The translations under genes and the position numbers were made by a program. The notes beneath the pieces are model-generated. The model was not told the DNA's origin, made no database searches, and saw only the letters and a list, made by a program, of their open reading frames with translations. DNA of 54,359 nt, taken from NCBI GenBank assembly GCA_016721085.1, contig JADKJI010000043.1, positions 1 to 54,359 on the forward strand, in the 5' to 3' direction. The DNA comes from Chitinophagaceae bacterium. GTDB taxonomy: Bacteria; Bacteroidota; Bacteroidia; Chitinophagales; Chitinophagaceae. Of this stretch, positions 17,330 to 25,909 are shown piece after piece (the first letter of the stretch is position 1; the number at the start of each line of letters is the position of its first letter).

Positions 17330-17944
17330 ATGAAAAACAGCATCAACAAATTAGTGATAGCATTAATTATTACTAATCTAATGGGTTGTGGAGATTCTCA
17401 AAAGAGTTCTTCCGGCAACGGCAATATAGATACATCATCTACTCAAACTGCGACAAAAAAGTCTGATATGATTGCTAATAAGATAACCCCTTGCCTTTGG
17501 GTTGATAAAGATGCAAAGGCTGTAGTTGACTATTACCTATCTATTTTCAAGAATGGTAAAATGAAGGAATACCGCCAATATAAAAATCCGCCAGAAGCAA
17601 AAGAACAAGGTGGGCAAGACAGTTTTGAAACTGCAATAATGGAAATTGGCGGAATCGAATTCAGTATTTTGGCTGCAGGTCCATACTTTAAGTTTAATGA
17701 ATCGGTTTCGTTTGTTATTAATTGTAAAGACCAGGCCGAAGTGGATTATTATTGGAATGCCCTGACTACAAACGGAGGACAGGAAAGCGCTTGTGGATGG
17801 TGTAAAGACAAATATGGTTTATCGTGGCAGGTGGTTCCTGTAGAATATTTTGACCTGATAAACAGCGATGATCCAAAAGTCAGAGAAAAAGCTATGAGGA
17901 ATACACTAAAGCAGAAAAAGTTAATACTTTCAGAACTTAAATAA
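17330..17944 (+). CDS. Lipoprotein carrying a PhnB-like VOC domain
   Basis: 204 residues. The N-terminus MKNSINKLVIALIITNLMGC is a lipoprotein signal with an LMGC lipobox, followed by a Ser/Thr/Gln-rich linker to about residue 48. The rest is the PhnB-like (PF06983) domain: KITPCLWVDKDAKAVVDYYL, FETAIMEIGGIEFSILAAGP, then SVSFVINCKDQAEVDYYWNA, CGWCKDKYGLSWQVVPVEYF and a KVREKAMRNTL helix. PhnB-like domains are normally free cytosolic proteins of about 140-160 aa, so membrane anchoring outside the cytoplasm is unusual. Substrate unknown. Confidence 0.85.
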   Translation: MKNSINKLVIALIITNLMGCGDSQKSSSGNGNIDTSSTQTATKKSDMIANKITPCLWVDKDAKAVVDYYLSIFKNGKMKEYRQYKNPPEAKEQGGQDSFETAIMEIGGIEFSILAAGPYFKFNESVSFVINCKDQAEVDYYWNALTTNGGQESACGWCKDKYGLSWQVVPVEYFDLINSDDPKVREKAMRNTLKQKKLILSELK

Positions 17945-18000
17945 AAGTGCAAATTATCTAACTGTCAATTGACAAGCCGATATTAACTAAAGTGTACAGA

Positions 18001-18492
18001 ATGCGACAATCAGCAAGTGAAATTTTAGTAAAAACGGAAAACTACCTCGATACTCTAAGTAATCAGTTAATTGAAGGGCTCACCCAAATAATTGAAGGAG
18101 ATTGGGGTATTAGCAAATCAACTACTGTTGACAAAGTAAACCTGCTGGAAATTGAAGTATTTATTGACGGCCACCGCATAGTATTGTATCCAATGGGCAG
18201 CTCTTCTACTCAGCTAGGATACAGAACTGTTTTAAAAGAAGAATACGCTGACGGAATTCTCAATGATGAAGAATTGAATCCCAATTTAGACGAATATGAT
18301 TTTCAAAATGACGCAGATAATCAGGATTTGTTTGAATTTGACAAAGCCCAGCGGGAACTATTCTTGCAATGGTTTATAAGATGTTGGAATAGAACAGATA
18401 ATACTAAGCTGACAATACCTGTTTATCTTACTTTTCATGATACTGGTGATTCATTAGACTTAAAGCGGAATAAGTGGGTAAGCGAAAAATAA
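18001..18492 (+). CDS. Soluble acidic protein of unknown function
   Basis: 163 residues from ATG 18001 (MRQSASEILVKTENYLDTLS); a GTG nine bases earlier is the alternative start. Acidic middle section (NDEELNPNLDEYDFQNDADN) and a WFIRCWNRTDNTKLTIPVYL segment near the end. No signal, TM or known domain was seen; the size and composition recall bacterial immunity-type proteins, but this is only an impression. A 12-base perfect palindrome TGTCAATTGACA lies 27 bases upstream at 17963. Confidence 0.65.
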   Translation: MRQSASEILVKTENYLDTLSNQLIEGLTQIIEGDWGISKSTTVDKVNLLEIEVFIDGHRIVLYPMGSSSTQLGYRTVLKEEYADGILNDEELNPNLDEYDFQNDADNQDLFEFDKAQRELFLQWFIRCWNRTDNTKLTIPVYLTFHDTGDSLDLKRNKWVSEK

Positions 18493-18651
18493 ACCCTTGC
18501 TAACCAATTTCTCCACAGACTGGGCTAAGCGCAATTAGAATAGAGCAACCCATACCTAACTATTTCGTATACATGGAATTTGGAACCTTAGAAATGTTTG
18601 GTTTTGAACATTAATTATTAACTTCAAACAACCAAACAAAACTCTACAAAA

Positions 18652-19152
18652 ATGAAACGACTGATTTTTGTTATAATATTTGGGTTGTTTACCAGCAGCT
18701 CTTTCGCCCAAACTTTACCGGACTTTGATGCTATCAAACTCGATAAAAGGGAGGATTTTAATGCAGCAGCTGATAATGCAGCTTTACAAGCCTCAAATTT
18801 CCTTCTCTCAACAGCATTGGAAAAAAACAATCTTGACAGGCTAAAATCACTTGAATATGTAATCAAATGGATGTCAGGAACTCCAGATTATAGTTTTACC
18901 CTGGATGAGCAAGCTACAAAGTTTGCAAAAAAGAATGATGACCTCTTGGGCCTATACATGGCTGCTATGACAAAGTATGTTTTAGAGAACAAAGAGGATT
19001 CCAAAGACCAGAATAAAATCAAACTCAATGCCGTTAAGCTGATTATTGAGTATGCTAAAAATGAAAAGAATAAAGTCAAATTAAATTCTGAGTTAAAAAA
19101 GGCAATTGAAGCTGACAATAAAGGACAACTTGCAGAATATTTGAATCACTAG
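18652..19152 (+). CDS. Exported helical protein of unknown function
   Basis: 166 residues with signal peptide MKRLIFVIIFGLFTSSSFAQ. The mature part is helical (DFDAIKLDKREDFNAAADNA, LSTALEKNNLDRLKSLEYVI, KLNSELKKAIEADNKGQLAE) and would be periplasmic or secreted. The composition resembles small exported helical proteins found across Bacteroidota; no domain name is known to me. It is monocistronic: 160 bases without a gene precede it and 56 follow. Confidence 0.7.
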   Translation: MKRLIFVIIFGLFTSSSFAQTLPDFDAIKLDKREDFNAAADNAALQASNFLLSTALEKNNLDRLKSLEYVIKWMSGTPDYSFTLDEQATKFAKKNDDLLGLYMAAMTKYVLENKEDSKDQNKIKLNAVKLIIEYAKNEKNKVKLNSELKKAIEADNKGQLAEYLNH

Positions 19153-19207
19153 TAGCCAGGACACTTCAAATAAGTATAAGATATATAGTATTTGAGTAAG
19201 TATAAAG

Positions 19208-19737
19208 ATGAGCAAAATAGAATTTATTCCACTTATTGAACCAGCAACTATAAAAGACAAGAATAGTGAGAATATTCCAAGTGGAACTCGTTTGAATAAT
19301 GCTAAAGAATGGGATATCTATCAAAAGTGTGAAATTGAAAAGAGCTATATAAATTTTCCCGAGCCGATACTTAGCGGGATTTATCAATATAGACTTTTTG
19401 ATATTTCCCTTGAAGATATAGAAAGAGTAATAAAGCTTCATTGGAGATACCGATATAAATGAATCTATTTCACTTTTTGGTGGCTATGCAATTTCATTAA
19501 ATGACACTATTGAACTATTTCCTCAATGTTGCGGGCTTTTAGGGGAAATTGAAGTCTGGAAAAAATTACTTAATGAAGACTTTGATGAATTTTATCTAAC
19601 TGAAGGCATCCTTCACCAATAATAACAAAAGTGGAAATGAACTTGTGATTTATTGTAAAGACGAATATGAAATATTTCCAAAGAGGGGGTTGGGGTTGAT
19701 TTATAATGATACAAAAAGGCTCTCTGAAGCTTATTAG
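19208..19737 (+). pseudogene. Small soluble protein of unknown function, two frameshifts
   Basis: ATG 19208 (MSKIEFIPLIEPATIKDKNS) runs to 19462. A frame change near 19443 restores GDTDINESISLFGGYAISLN and IELFPQCCGLLGEIEVWKKL. A second near 19605 continues SFTNNNKSGNELVIYCKDEY and RGLGLIYNDTKRLSEAY to a stop at 19735-19737. The product would be about 175 residues, cytosolic. The shape resembles immunity-type proteins but no family was identified. Confidence 0.5.
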
Positions 19738-19964
19738 CGAATTGATGGATTTTTCAATTAATCTCAACTCAATATCAGGCAAATTCAAAACTAATAATTT
19801 GTCTGATATTATGATTTGGGGGATCGAATAGCAGGTAAACTTAATATATTGAATACGGTATTCTACCTTCAGATGTAGATCTTGATTTTCTATATATTGA
19901 CTTGAATATGGCTAGCTAGTGTAAAATGTTTAATCACCGTACCTTACCTAAGATTGACTAAAAT

Positions 19965-20282
19965 ATGTTTAATTTATTTCGGTTAAATAGGAAAATTCCT
20001 GAGTTTGATAGATTAAAAGGGTATCAGTTTCAGAACTATTATTTTCGGCGGATAGCTCCATGGGCCTGGCAAGATAAGTTCACTATTTTTGTTATTGAGG
20101 TCCCTTGATTTTTCATTGCTGCTAATGGGCAGCTAACTATTTCTGATTATGTATATACTGTTGCTCGTGAATATCGGGGAAAAGTTCCGGAACTTCTAGA
20201 TGGAACGATAATAAACGAAAGAAAGAAGGAACATGAATGTGGAAGAGCCCAGAAGTTGAAACGTAAGGGTAAAAGTATTTAG
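19965..20282 (+). pseudogene. Small unidentified gene with internal stop
   Basis: From ATG 19965 the frame reads MFNLFRLNRKIPEFDRLKGY, FRRIAPWAWQDKFTIFVIEV, then a TGA. It continues in the same frame FFIAANGQLTISDYVYTVAR to a basic tail ending GKSI with a stop at 20280-20282. About 105 residues if read through. No family was recognised and the coding call rests only on frame continuity. The 220 bases before it (19738-19964) are featureless A+T-rich sequence. Confidence 0.35.
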
Positions 20283-20404
20283 TATCACTTATCTATAATA
20301 TATGAAAGGTACAAGCTTTTAGAAAGGCATTTGAGTATACGATATTTTTGATAAGTTATTAAAAAAGCAGAATCTTCAATTTGTAGACCTGATATAGATT
20401 TCAA

Positions 20405-20454
20405 ATGAATAAAGACATTTTAATAAAAGAAATTATTGAAGGTCAAAGGATTCC
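20405..20454 (+). pseudogene. Gene start cut off by the G/C tract
   Basis: ATG 20405 opens MNKDILIKEIIEGQRIP, a plausible helical N-terminus. It runs straight into the G-run tract at about 20452 and loses any normal composition. It may be the true start of a gene whose remainder was lost or replaced. No family can be named from 16 residues. Confidence 0.25.
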
Positions 20455-20815
20455 GCGGGGAAAGGGGGGGTGGGGGTTGTAAGGGGGGAGTAGAGGAGCC
20501 GAGCAGGAGGTAAAGGGAGAGGGAAGGGGGTGTGGGAGAAAGGGGGGGGTTCAAACCCCCCCTTTCCCCCCACCCCCCAACCGCCACCCCCAAAACAAAA
20601 AATATACCCACCCCCCCCCTTTTTCCCCAACCCCATAAACTTACCCCCCCCCACACACCCACCACCCCCAACCCAACAACCATCTCCCGTTTTCCCGGGT
20701 TACCAGCGAACCGGTTCCTTTCCCCCCCTAACCACCTATTATCACTGCGGAGGCACGGTATATATTTATATTAATTATTATTATTATTATAAAAAAAAAA
20801 CCGTTTTTGGGGGAT
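20452..20815 (+). other. G-run then C-run low-complexity tract, probable artefact
   Basis: About 90 bases dominated by G runs are followed by about 150 dominated by C runs, meeting at GGGGGGGGTTCAAACCCCCCC near 20550. After these come a TTATTATTATT stretch and an A run. This composition is foreign to the A+T-rich window. All reading frames across it encode only Pro/Gly/Thr-type low-complexity peptides and are not genes. It separates a cut-off gene start from a gene lacking its start. Confidence 0.7.
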
Positions 20816-20866
20816 AGCTTTAGAGAAAAAAAATGAACCAATTGTACCATGTCTATAGAATTTTAA

Positions 20867-21613
20867 GGGAAGATTCAAAAGGAGAGGTTAACCGGAAAGG
20901 ATTTAGCAAGGTTTAGGAATGAATTGCCAGTCAAAGAATATTTATTTCCAAAGCTTTTTGACTTTCTAAATAAGAAATTATCAGTAGAAGATTGTAAGAA
21001 TGACTTTACTCTTACCAATAAATTTTGTGATAACGAAAATATCGAGAAGCCGGCATTAATTAAGTGGTTAGATGAACAAGGTGCAGCTTGTGATTGTGAA
21101 ATTTTGAACTTAGAAGATGCTTTTCAATACCTGCATCCTATAGTAGCCATACCAAAGCCTAAACCACTGAGTAAAAGACAAAAGCTCAATAGCTTAGAGT
21201 TGAGTAATGGTTTTAATATTCCAAGTGTACCGTCACCTTGGGTTTTGACGGAAACAATTTTGAACGACGAACCAGTTTACTCCTTTCAGATTGGTAAAGG
21301 AACGGACTGTATTGTAAGTTTAGAAGGTTTATTTCCGATTGCGCAATTTGAGAATGACCAGTATTGGATTGATTTGTGGTTCAAAGAGACAGAATTAAAT
21401 TGCAGCCCTGAAGATTTAATTGTCGAGAGAACAGAACTTGATAACTATTTTAGTTTGGCAGTGAAATCCAAAAATTGGATACCTGTTTTATACTGGATCA
21501 AAAGCAAAGGGTCATACAAATGGCATTTAAGAATGAAAACAGGCATTAGCAGACAAAAGGGCGACGGTAGGAGATTGCCAAACTTAAACTGCATTGAGCT
21601 TAAAGAGCAATGA
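20867..21613 (+). CDS. DUF2695 domain protein, start unresolved
   Basis: The open frame begins at 20867 just after a stop. The first available start is TTG 20924 (MPVKEYLFPKLFDFLNKKLS), but the preceding residues KDLARFRNELP look like the usual charged beginning of DUF2695 proteins, so the true start lies upstream and may be lost. The DUF2695 domain (NIEKPALIKWLDEQGAACDC, EILNLEDAF) covers the first 90 residues. The C-terminal 150 residues (YSFQIGKGTDCIVSLEGLFP, YWIDLWFKETELNCSPEDLI) are unassigned. Cytosolic, function unknown. Confidence 0.7.
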   Translation, partial: GKIQKERLTGKDLARFRNELPVKEYLFPKLFDFLNKKLSVEDCKNDFTLTNKFCDNENIEKPALIKWLDEQGAACDCEILNLEDAFQYLHPIVAIPKPKPLSKRQKLNSLELSNGFNIPSVPSPWVLTETILNDEPVYSFQIGKGTDCIVSLEGLFPIAQFENDQYWIDLWFKETELNCSPEDLIVERTELDNYFSLAVKSKNWIPVLYWIKSKGSYKWHLRMKTGISRQKGDGRRLPNLNCIELKEQ

Positions 21614-21699
21614 CTTTTTATGCAATAAGCTCAATTAACAATATTTAGGATATGTGGAAAGCCACTCATTGGATTATGATTTTATCTTAAGCATTTTCA

Positions 21700-22011
21700 A
21701 TGAATAATTTGAAGTACTCACTCTTTTCTTTTCTCGCAAGTTTCATTTGTATCATTGGATTGCTGATTCACAACTATAATCTAGCAAAAATATACCTTTC
21801 TGCTAGGGGGAAAAACAGGGCTCTATTTGGTTTAACCGAGCTTAACCGACTATATGTTAAGCTGTATTTTATTCCTTTTGCTTTACTAGCAATATTATTT
21901 GTAATTCTTGCGTGGAGGAAAAAGGAAAACAGCAGTTGCTTATCGGAACACTTCTTTTTTAGGATTTCTATATTTTGCTTTTTCTACCGTTTTTGGCTAT
22001 TAATGATTTAG
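21700..22011 (+). CDS. Small membrane protein, C-terminus probably frame-shifted
   Basis: 103 residues with two clear TM helices: LFSFLASFICIIGLLIHNYN and YFIPFALLAILFVILAWRKK. The loop LSARGKNRALFGLTELNRLY lies between them. After WRKK, in an A-rich stretch near 21928, a one-base change would give KTAVAYRNTSFLGFLYFAFS and a stop close to 22003. That reads more like a third TM helix than the given Cys/Phe-rich end. Function unknown. The 209 bases after it hold no gene. Confidence 0.6.
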   Translation: MNNLKYSLFSFLASFICIIGLLIHNYNLAKIYLSARGKNRALFGLTELNRLYVKLYFIPFALLAILFVILAWRKKENSSCLSEHFFFRISIFCFFYRFWLLMI

Positions 22012-22219
22012 TTAAAAAGGTAACATCAAGCACTTATCTCAAGTAAAGTCTTATCTATATTTACCCTGAATTATAGTGCCAGCCAATTTTAGTATCTTCA
22101 TTACAACATCAAATTGGTATTTGCTACAATCAGCTAAAATCGTTATTTGATATAGGCTATAATTATATGCGTTTATTCTAAAGTATCATTCTAACATAAA
22201 CAAAGTACAATTTATAAGG

Positions 22220-22891
22220 ATGAGTAAAACCGTATTAATTACAGGAACAAGCAAAGGAATTGGATTGGCACTTACTAAAGCATTTCTAGCCAATGATTAT
22301 AAAGTTATTGGAACCTGTAGGTCTGGGCGTAGTAATGACTTACAACACCCCGAGTATACAGTATATGCACTAGATCTAGCAAACCTGGAGAGTATAAAGC
22401 AGTTTGAAACCAATTTTCATAATCTGAAAATAGATTTTGATATAGTTATTAATAATGCAGGCATCGGTCCTGATTTAGATTTTGAGTATCCTGAAGAAAT
22501 TTCATTCAAAGAGACATTTGATGTTAATGTAACTGGAACCACCTTTTTCACAGAGCAAATTTGTAAATACGTTGCCCTTAATGGTAAAATCATCAATATT
22601 TCCTCCAAAATGGGCTCAATAGATCTTTGTGAATTGACTGATTCTGTAGCGTATAGAATGTCTAAAGCAGCATTAAATATGTATACAAAAATATTGACCA
22701 ACAGACTACGGGGAAAGCAGTCTGTTGCTTCCATTCATCCCGGGTGGGTAAGAACTACAATTGCAAAGAGTAATGTCAATGGACGATTATCGCCGGAAGA
22801 GTCTGCTCAACGGATTTATGAATTTGTAGTAAGTGATTTCAGGACAGGAATATTTTGGAATGTGGAGACGCAAACAGAGTGTTCTTGGTGA
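22220..22891 (+). CDS. Short-chain dehydrogenase/reductase
   Basis: An intact 223-residue classical SDR. TGTSKGIG (8-15) is the NAD(P)-binding glycine motif, NNAG is at 78-81, the catalytic serine lies in NISSKMG (127-132), and Tyr145 and Lys149 form the YxxxK pair. The C-terminus is short, ending FWNVETQTECSW, which suits carbonyl-reductase-like SDRs (such as the CsgA/sniffer type). NAD(P)-dependent oxidoreductase in the cytosol; substrate unknown. Upstream 22,012-22,219 has no gene and presumably holds its promoter. Confidence 0.9.
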   Translation: MSKTVLITGTSKGIGLALTKAFLANDYKVIGTCRSGRSNDLQHPEYTVYALDLANLESIKQFETNFHNLKIDFDIVINNAGIGPDLDFEYPEEISFKETFDVNVTGTTFFTEQICKYVALNGKIINISSKMGSIDLCELTDSVAYRMSKAALNMYTKILTNRLRGKQSVASIHPGWVRTTIAKSNVNGRLSPEESAQRIYEFVVSDFRTGIFWNVETQTECSW

Positions 22892-22995
22892 AAAGTACTC
22901 AACAACAATAGTTATTATATTGTTCAGTTCTTTTTCCCATTTAATCCGGTTACAGCAAGAAGTAAGATATAACCCATTCGTATAAATTCAAACAG

Positions 22996-23460
22996 ATGAC
23001 TAGAAACTTAGAAGTACTTCTTACTGATTTGGAAAAATATATTCCAGTTTATGAAAGACAAGAATTGGATATTTCTACATCAAATATCGGATGGCAGATT
23101 GAACACTCATTGCTGACGCTAGATCGTGTTATGGAAGCACTAGCAAAATCAAACAAAGAGGAATATAAATGGAAATTTAGCCTGTCCAGAATTATTATTA
23201 TGGCTACTAAAAGAATTCCCAGGGGAAGAGCAAAATCACCCAAATCTGTGCGACCACAAACTGACATACACAAGGAATCACTTAGTTTACACTTAAAGTT
23301 AACCAGAGATAATTTGAAACAATTAGAACATTTGGATTATGGACAGTATTTTGATCATCCGTATTTTGGGCATTTAAAATTAAAGCAGGCCATAAGATTC
23401 TTAGAAATACACACACTGCATCATTTAAAGATAATCAGGGATATTAAGGGAAAGAAGTAA
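22996..23460 (+). CDS. DinB-like four-helix protein (DUF1569 type)
   Basis: 154 residues. The arrangement MTRNLEVLLTDLEKYIPVYE, WQIEHSLLTLDRVMEALAKS and FDHPYFGHLKLKQAIRFLEI, then HTLHHLKII, matches the DinB/YfiT-like metal-binding four-helix fold of the DUF1569 kind. Histidines in IEHSL, HPYFGH and HTLHH are placed as metal ligands. Members are often thiol transferases or of unknown role. Cytosolic. It follows the SDR by 104 bases in the same direction. Confidence 0.75.
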   Translation: MTRNLEVLLTDLEKYIPVYERQELDISTSNIGWQIEHSLLTLDRVMEALAKSNKEEYKWKFSLSRIIIMATKRIPRGRAKSPKSVRPQTDIHKESLSLHLKLTRDNLKQLEHLDYGQYFDHPYFGHLKLKQAIRFLEIHTLHHLKIIRDIKGKK

Positions 23461-23550
23461 TATATTGTTTATACTATTGGATAGTATTGATGGTATAAAT
23501 GCGTGTTCTCATAATCAAAAATGTTGGGCAATAAATTCTATCTTTATAAG

Positions 23551-24153
23551 ATGGGGGAACTGCAAAAAAATACGATTGGTGAAAAGTTAAAACACTTCAG
23601 GCGAATCAGTTGTTTATCGCAGGAAAAGCTTGCCGAACTATCTGGAATTTCGATTCGGACAATACAAAGAATCGAAGAAGGTTCATCTGAAGGAAGTGGA
23701 TTTACTATTGCCGCTCTTGCTAAGGCTTTAAACATAAACACAATTGATTTAATACAGCCGGGCCTTCAAAGCGGACTGCCATCATCTACCGACAATATTT
23801 CAAAGTTGAAAATATTGAATCTAAGTGCAATAGCCTTGATTGTAATTCCTTTTGCAAATGTTCTCTTACCAGGGTATTTATTTTGGAAGAACAGACAAGA
23901 TGAACAAGTGAAAGAAATTGGGAGCCGGATTCTTAGTTTTCAGATCTTTTGGGCCTTGGGTACACTGGTACTTTCAATTCTAGTTCCTGCTTTGCTTTTG
24001 CTTCTGTTTTCTTCACTGCGTACTGGAAGTATTCCTCTTTATGTACCAATTTATTTTCTATCCGCCTTTACTAATATTTTCTTTGTTATTCATTTCGCCA
24101 TCAACATAAATAAGCAACAGCCTATTTTGGAGAACATTCCTAAAATGCTGTAA
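23551..24153 (+). CDS. XRE-type HTH fused to membrane segments
   Basis: The likely start is ATG 23551 (MGELQKNTIGEKLKHFRRIS); an ATG at 23521 adds ten residues. The N-terminal 65 residues are a Cro/CI HTH: LSQEKLAELSGISIRTIQRI and EEG, then FTIAALAKALNINTIDL. After a linker come three hydrophobic segments (ILNLSAIALIVIPFANVLLP, WALGTLVLSILVPALLLLLF, YFLSAFTNIFFVIHFAININ), similar to DUF4870. The result is a DNA-binding protein held at the inner membrane, a known but uncommon layout that suggests a transcription factor responding to membrane state. Confidence 0.8.
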   Translation: MGELQKNTIGEKLKHFRRISCLSQEKLAELSGISIRTIQRIEEGSSEGSGFTIAALAKALNINTIDLIQPGLQSGLPSSTDNISKLKILNLSAIALIVIPFANVLLPGYLFWKNRQDEQVKEIGSRILSFQIFWALGTLVLSILVPALLLLLFSSLRTGSIPLYVPIYFLSAFTNIFFVIHFAININKQQPILENIPKML

Positions 24154-24254
24154 ATCAGAGCTTGTCGTAAAACTGTCGTAATAATGGCGTAGCTTATAGT
24201 ATTGTTCGGGATGATCAGAAATCTAATTTTGGATTGTCTCAAAACACCCAAAAG

Positions 24255-25244
24255 ATGAATAAAGCCATTTTAATAATTCTCTCCCTTTTCCTCAGTCTAA
24301 ACAGTTTCTCTCAACAAAATTTACCGTCAATTAAAGCCAACTCAACCGCAGTTGATATTAGAGTTGATGACGATTATTTTGTAAAGGGTGGATGGACCCT
24401 GGATTCGACCAAGAAGCCTGATATCTTTTCTATTGGTAGTAAATGGCTTTACGATTCTAAACAAGTGACTTTTATAACAGATATTGATTCATTATCTGTG
24501 AGCATTCCACCCAATAGTAAGTATGATTTCATCATTTTACTGAATGGAAGAACCCCTTGCTATATTCGGATTGCAACACTTGCAAATCCAATATTTATGA
24601 GCTTTAAGATTCTTGTCCCGCTGTTGATTGGGATTATACTATTTCTACTATTGCTTTTTGTATTTAGAAAAAAATTACACACAAGAACTCTTTTATATTT
24701 TGGGTATGGAGGGCCTCTGGCTTTTTGGGTAACGACATTTGTAAGTGGGTATATCCATGGCAACTACAATCATTTTAAAGAAGCTATTAGTGAATTAGGG
24801 GCAATTGGAACGAAATCCGAGATTATTACGTCATCGCTGCTTATGTTGATTGCAGTATTTACCATTTTGTTTTCAATAGGATTTTATAGGGCTTCCAGGG
24901 AAAATAACCTGTCGACAATTCCTGCACTATTATCTTTTGTAATGCCGTTTACAATAATCTGGGCAGGGATCTTCGCAATGGGTAATGAATTCCATAGTTT
25001 AACGGGTCCACTGCCCGTTCTATTGATAATTGCTTTTCTATTGGGGTATTTTTTATGGAAAAAGGCTCTGGCATTTAAAGGATTGGCAATTGTTTCATTA
25101 CTCTGCTTTTTCATTTCAGCACTTATTTTACTTAAACTTTTAGAGCCTTTTGGATATCAGTACGAAGGATTAATTCAGCGATTCTTTTATTTGGGCTGGA
25201 CTATTTGGACAGTTTCAATAGCAAAGACACTTTCCAAAAAATAA
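24255..25244 (+). CDS. DUF998 membrane protein with an exported N-terminal domain
   Basis: 329 residues from ATG 24255 (MNKAILIILSLFLSLNSFSQ, a signal peptide ending SQ). Residues 21-110 form a beta-rich periplasmic domain (IRVDDDYFVKGGWTLDSTKK). TM helices then begin at PIFMSFKILVPLLIGIILFL, and a DUF998 region follows: FKEAISELGAIGTKSEIITS, the HxxxxGxxG-like conserved helix start, and about six more TM helices. DUF998 proteins are polytopic and functionally uncharacterised. The extra exported domain is not part of ordinary DUF998 proteins. Confidence 0.75.
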   Translation: MNKAILIILSLFLSLNSFSQQNLPSIKANSTAVDIRVDDDYFVKGGWTLDSTKKPDIFSIGSKWLYDSKQVTFITDIDSLSVSIPPNSKYDFIILLNGRTPCYIRIATLANPIFMSFKILVPLLIGIILFLLLLFVFRKKLHTRTLLYFGYGGPLAFWVTTFVSGYIHGNYNHFKEAISELGAIGTKSEIITSSLLMLIAVFTILFSIGFYRASRENNLSTIPALLSFVMPFTIIWAGIFAMGNEFHSLTGPLPVLLIIAFLLGYFLWKKALAFKGLAIVSLLCFFISALILLKLLEPFGYQYEGLIQRFFYLGWTIWTVSIAKTLSKK

Positions 25245-25258
25245 TTGTCAATAAATTA

Positions 25259-25303
25259 GCGCAACTCAAAAGTTGCGCATATATTCGCAACTAGGAAGTT
25301 GCG
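25259..25303. repeat. Pair of adjacent small hairpins
   Basis: GCGCAACT-caaa-AGTTGCGC (25259-25278) is followed eight bases later by CGCAACT-agga-AGTTGCG (25286-25303). Both stems share the same sequence. Their position 15 bases after a stop suggests transcription termination or a dispersed palindrome. Confidence 0.75.
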
Positions 25304-25372
25304 TAAAAGACAATTCAAGGCCATAACTGATTTCACCCGCAGGTTAATTTGGCTTTGATTGCTATGCAGGCT

Positions 25373-25397
25373 CTAACACCAAAATAAATGGTGTTAG
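25373..25397. repeat. Hairpin before the DUF1801 gene
   Basis: CTAACACC (25373-25380) and GGTGTTAG (25390-25397) form a perfect 8-base stem with a 9-nt A-rich loop. No T run follows, so a regulatory or repeat hairpin is as likely as a terminator. Confidence 0.5.
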
Positions 25398-25434
25398 AAT
25401 TTGGGAAAGACATAGTGACACAAAAAATTATATA

Positions 25435-25866
25435 ATGGATATTAAAGAACAAATCAAAGAGTATATCGCGAGCCAGCCTGAACAAAAGCGATCTGATATG
25501 CAGGAATTGCATGACATTACTCTTAAGTTGTTACCAAAATGTAAACTGTGGTTTTTGGATGGGAAGAATAGCGAGAATAAAGTTGTTTCTAATCCTAATA
25601 TTGGATATGGACTTCAGACCTTGAAGTACGCAGACGGAAAAACAAAAGAGTTTTATCAGGTTGGTCTCAGTGCCAACACCACTGGTATTTCAGTGTACAT
25701 AATGGGAGTTGATGATAAGACATATCTTTCTAAAACTTATGGCAAAAAGTTGGGAAAGGCGTCTATTACTGGTTACTGTCTTAAATTCAAATCTTTGAAA
25801 GATATAGATATTGATATACTTAAGGAGGTAATACAATTTGGGGGTTCTGCTAAGAAGGGAAAGTAA
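25435..25866 (+). CDS. DUF1801 domain protein
   Basis: 143 residues: MDIKEQIKEYIASQPEQKRS is the usual helical start, and CKLWFLDGKNSENKVVSNPN, YGLQTLKYADGKTKEFYQV and GLSANTTGISVYIMG follow. This is the shorter YdhG-like DUF1801 form, distinct from the gene at 16,434. Cytosolic, function unknown. A second DUF998 gene follows 43 bases later. Confidence 0.8.
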   Translation: MDIKEQIKEYIASQPEQKRSDMQELHDITLKLLPKCKLWFLDGKNSENKVVSNPNIGYGLQTLKYADGKTKEFYQVGLSANTTGISVYIMGVDDKTYLSKTYGKKLGKASITGYCLKFKSLKDIDIDILKEVIQFGGSAKKGK

Positions 25867-25909
25867 ATAAAGGCATAAATACTATTTCGACATCTGCAAA
25901 TTAAATACA

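Noticed and set aside
17963..17974. TGTCAATTGACA perfect palindrome as an operator
   Set aside because: A 12-base palindrome can occur by chance in 54 kb and no promoter or second copy supports it.
20420..20817. Several overlapping reading frames on both strands through the G/C tract
   Set aside because: They encode only Pro/Gly/Thr low-complexity peptides produced by homopolymer runs; no start context or family features.
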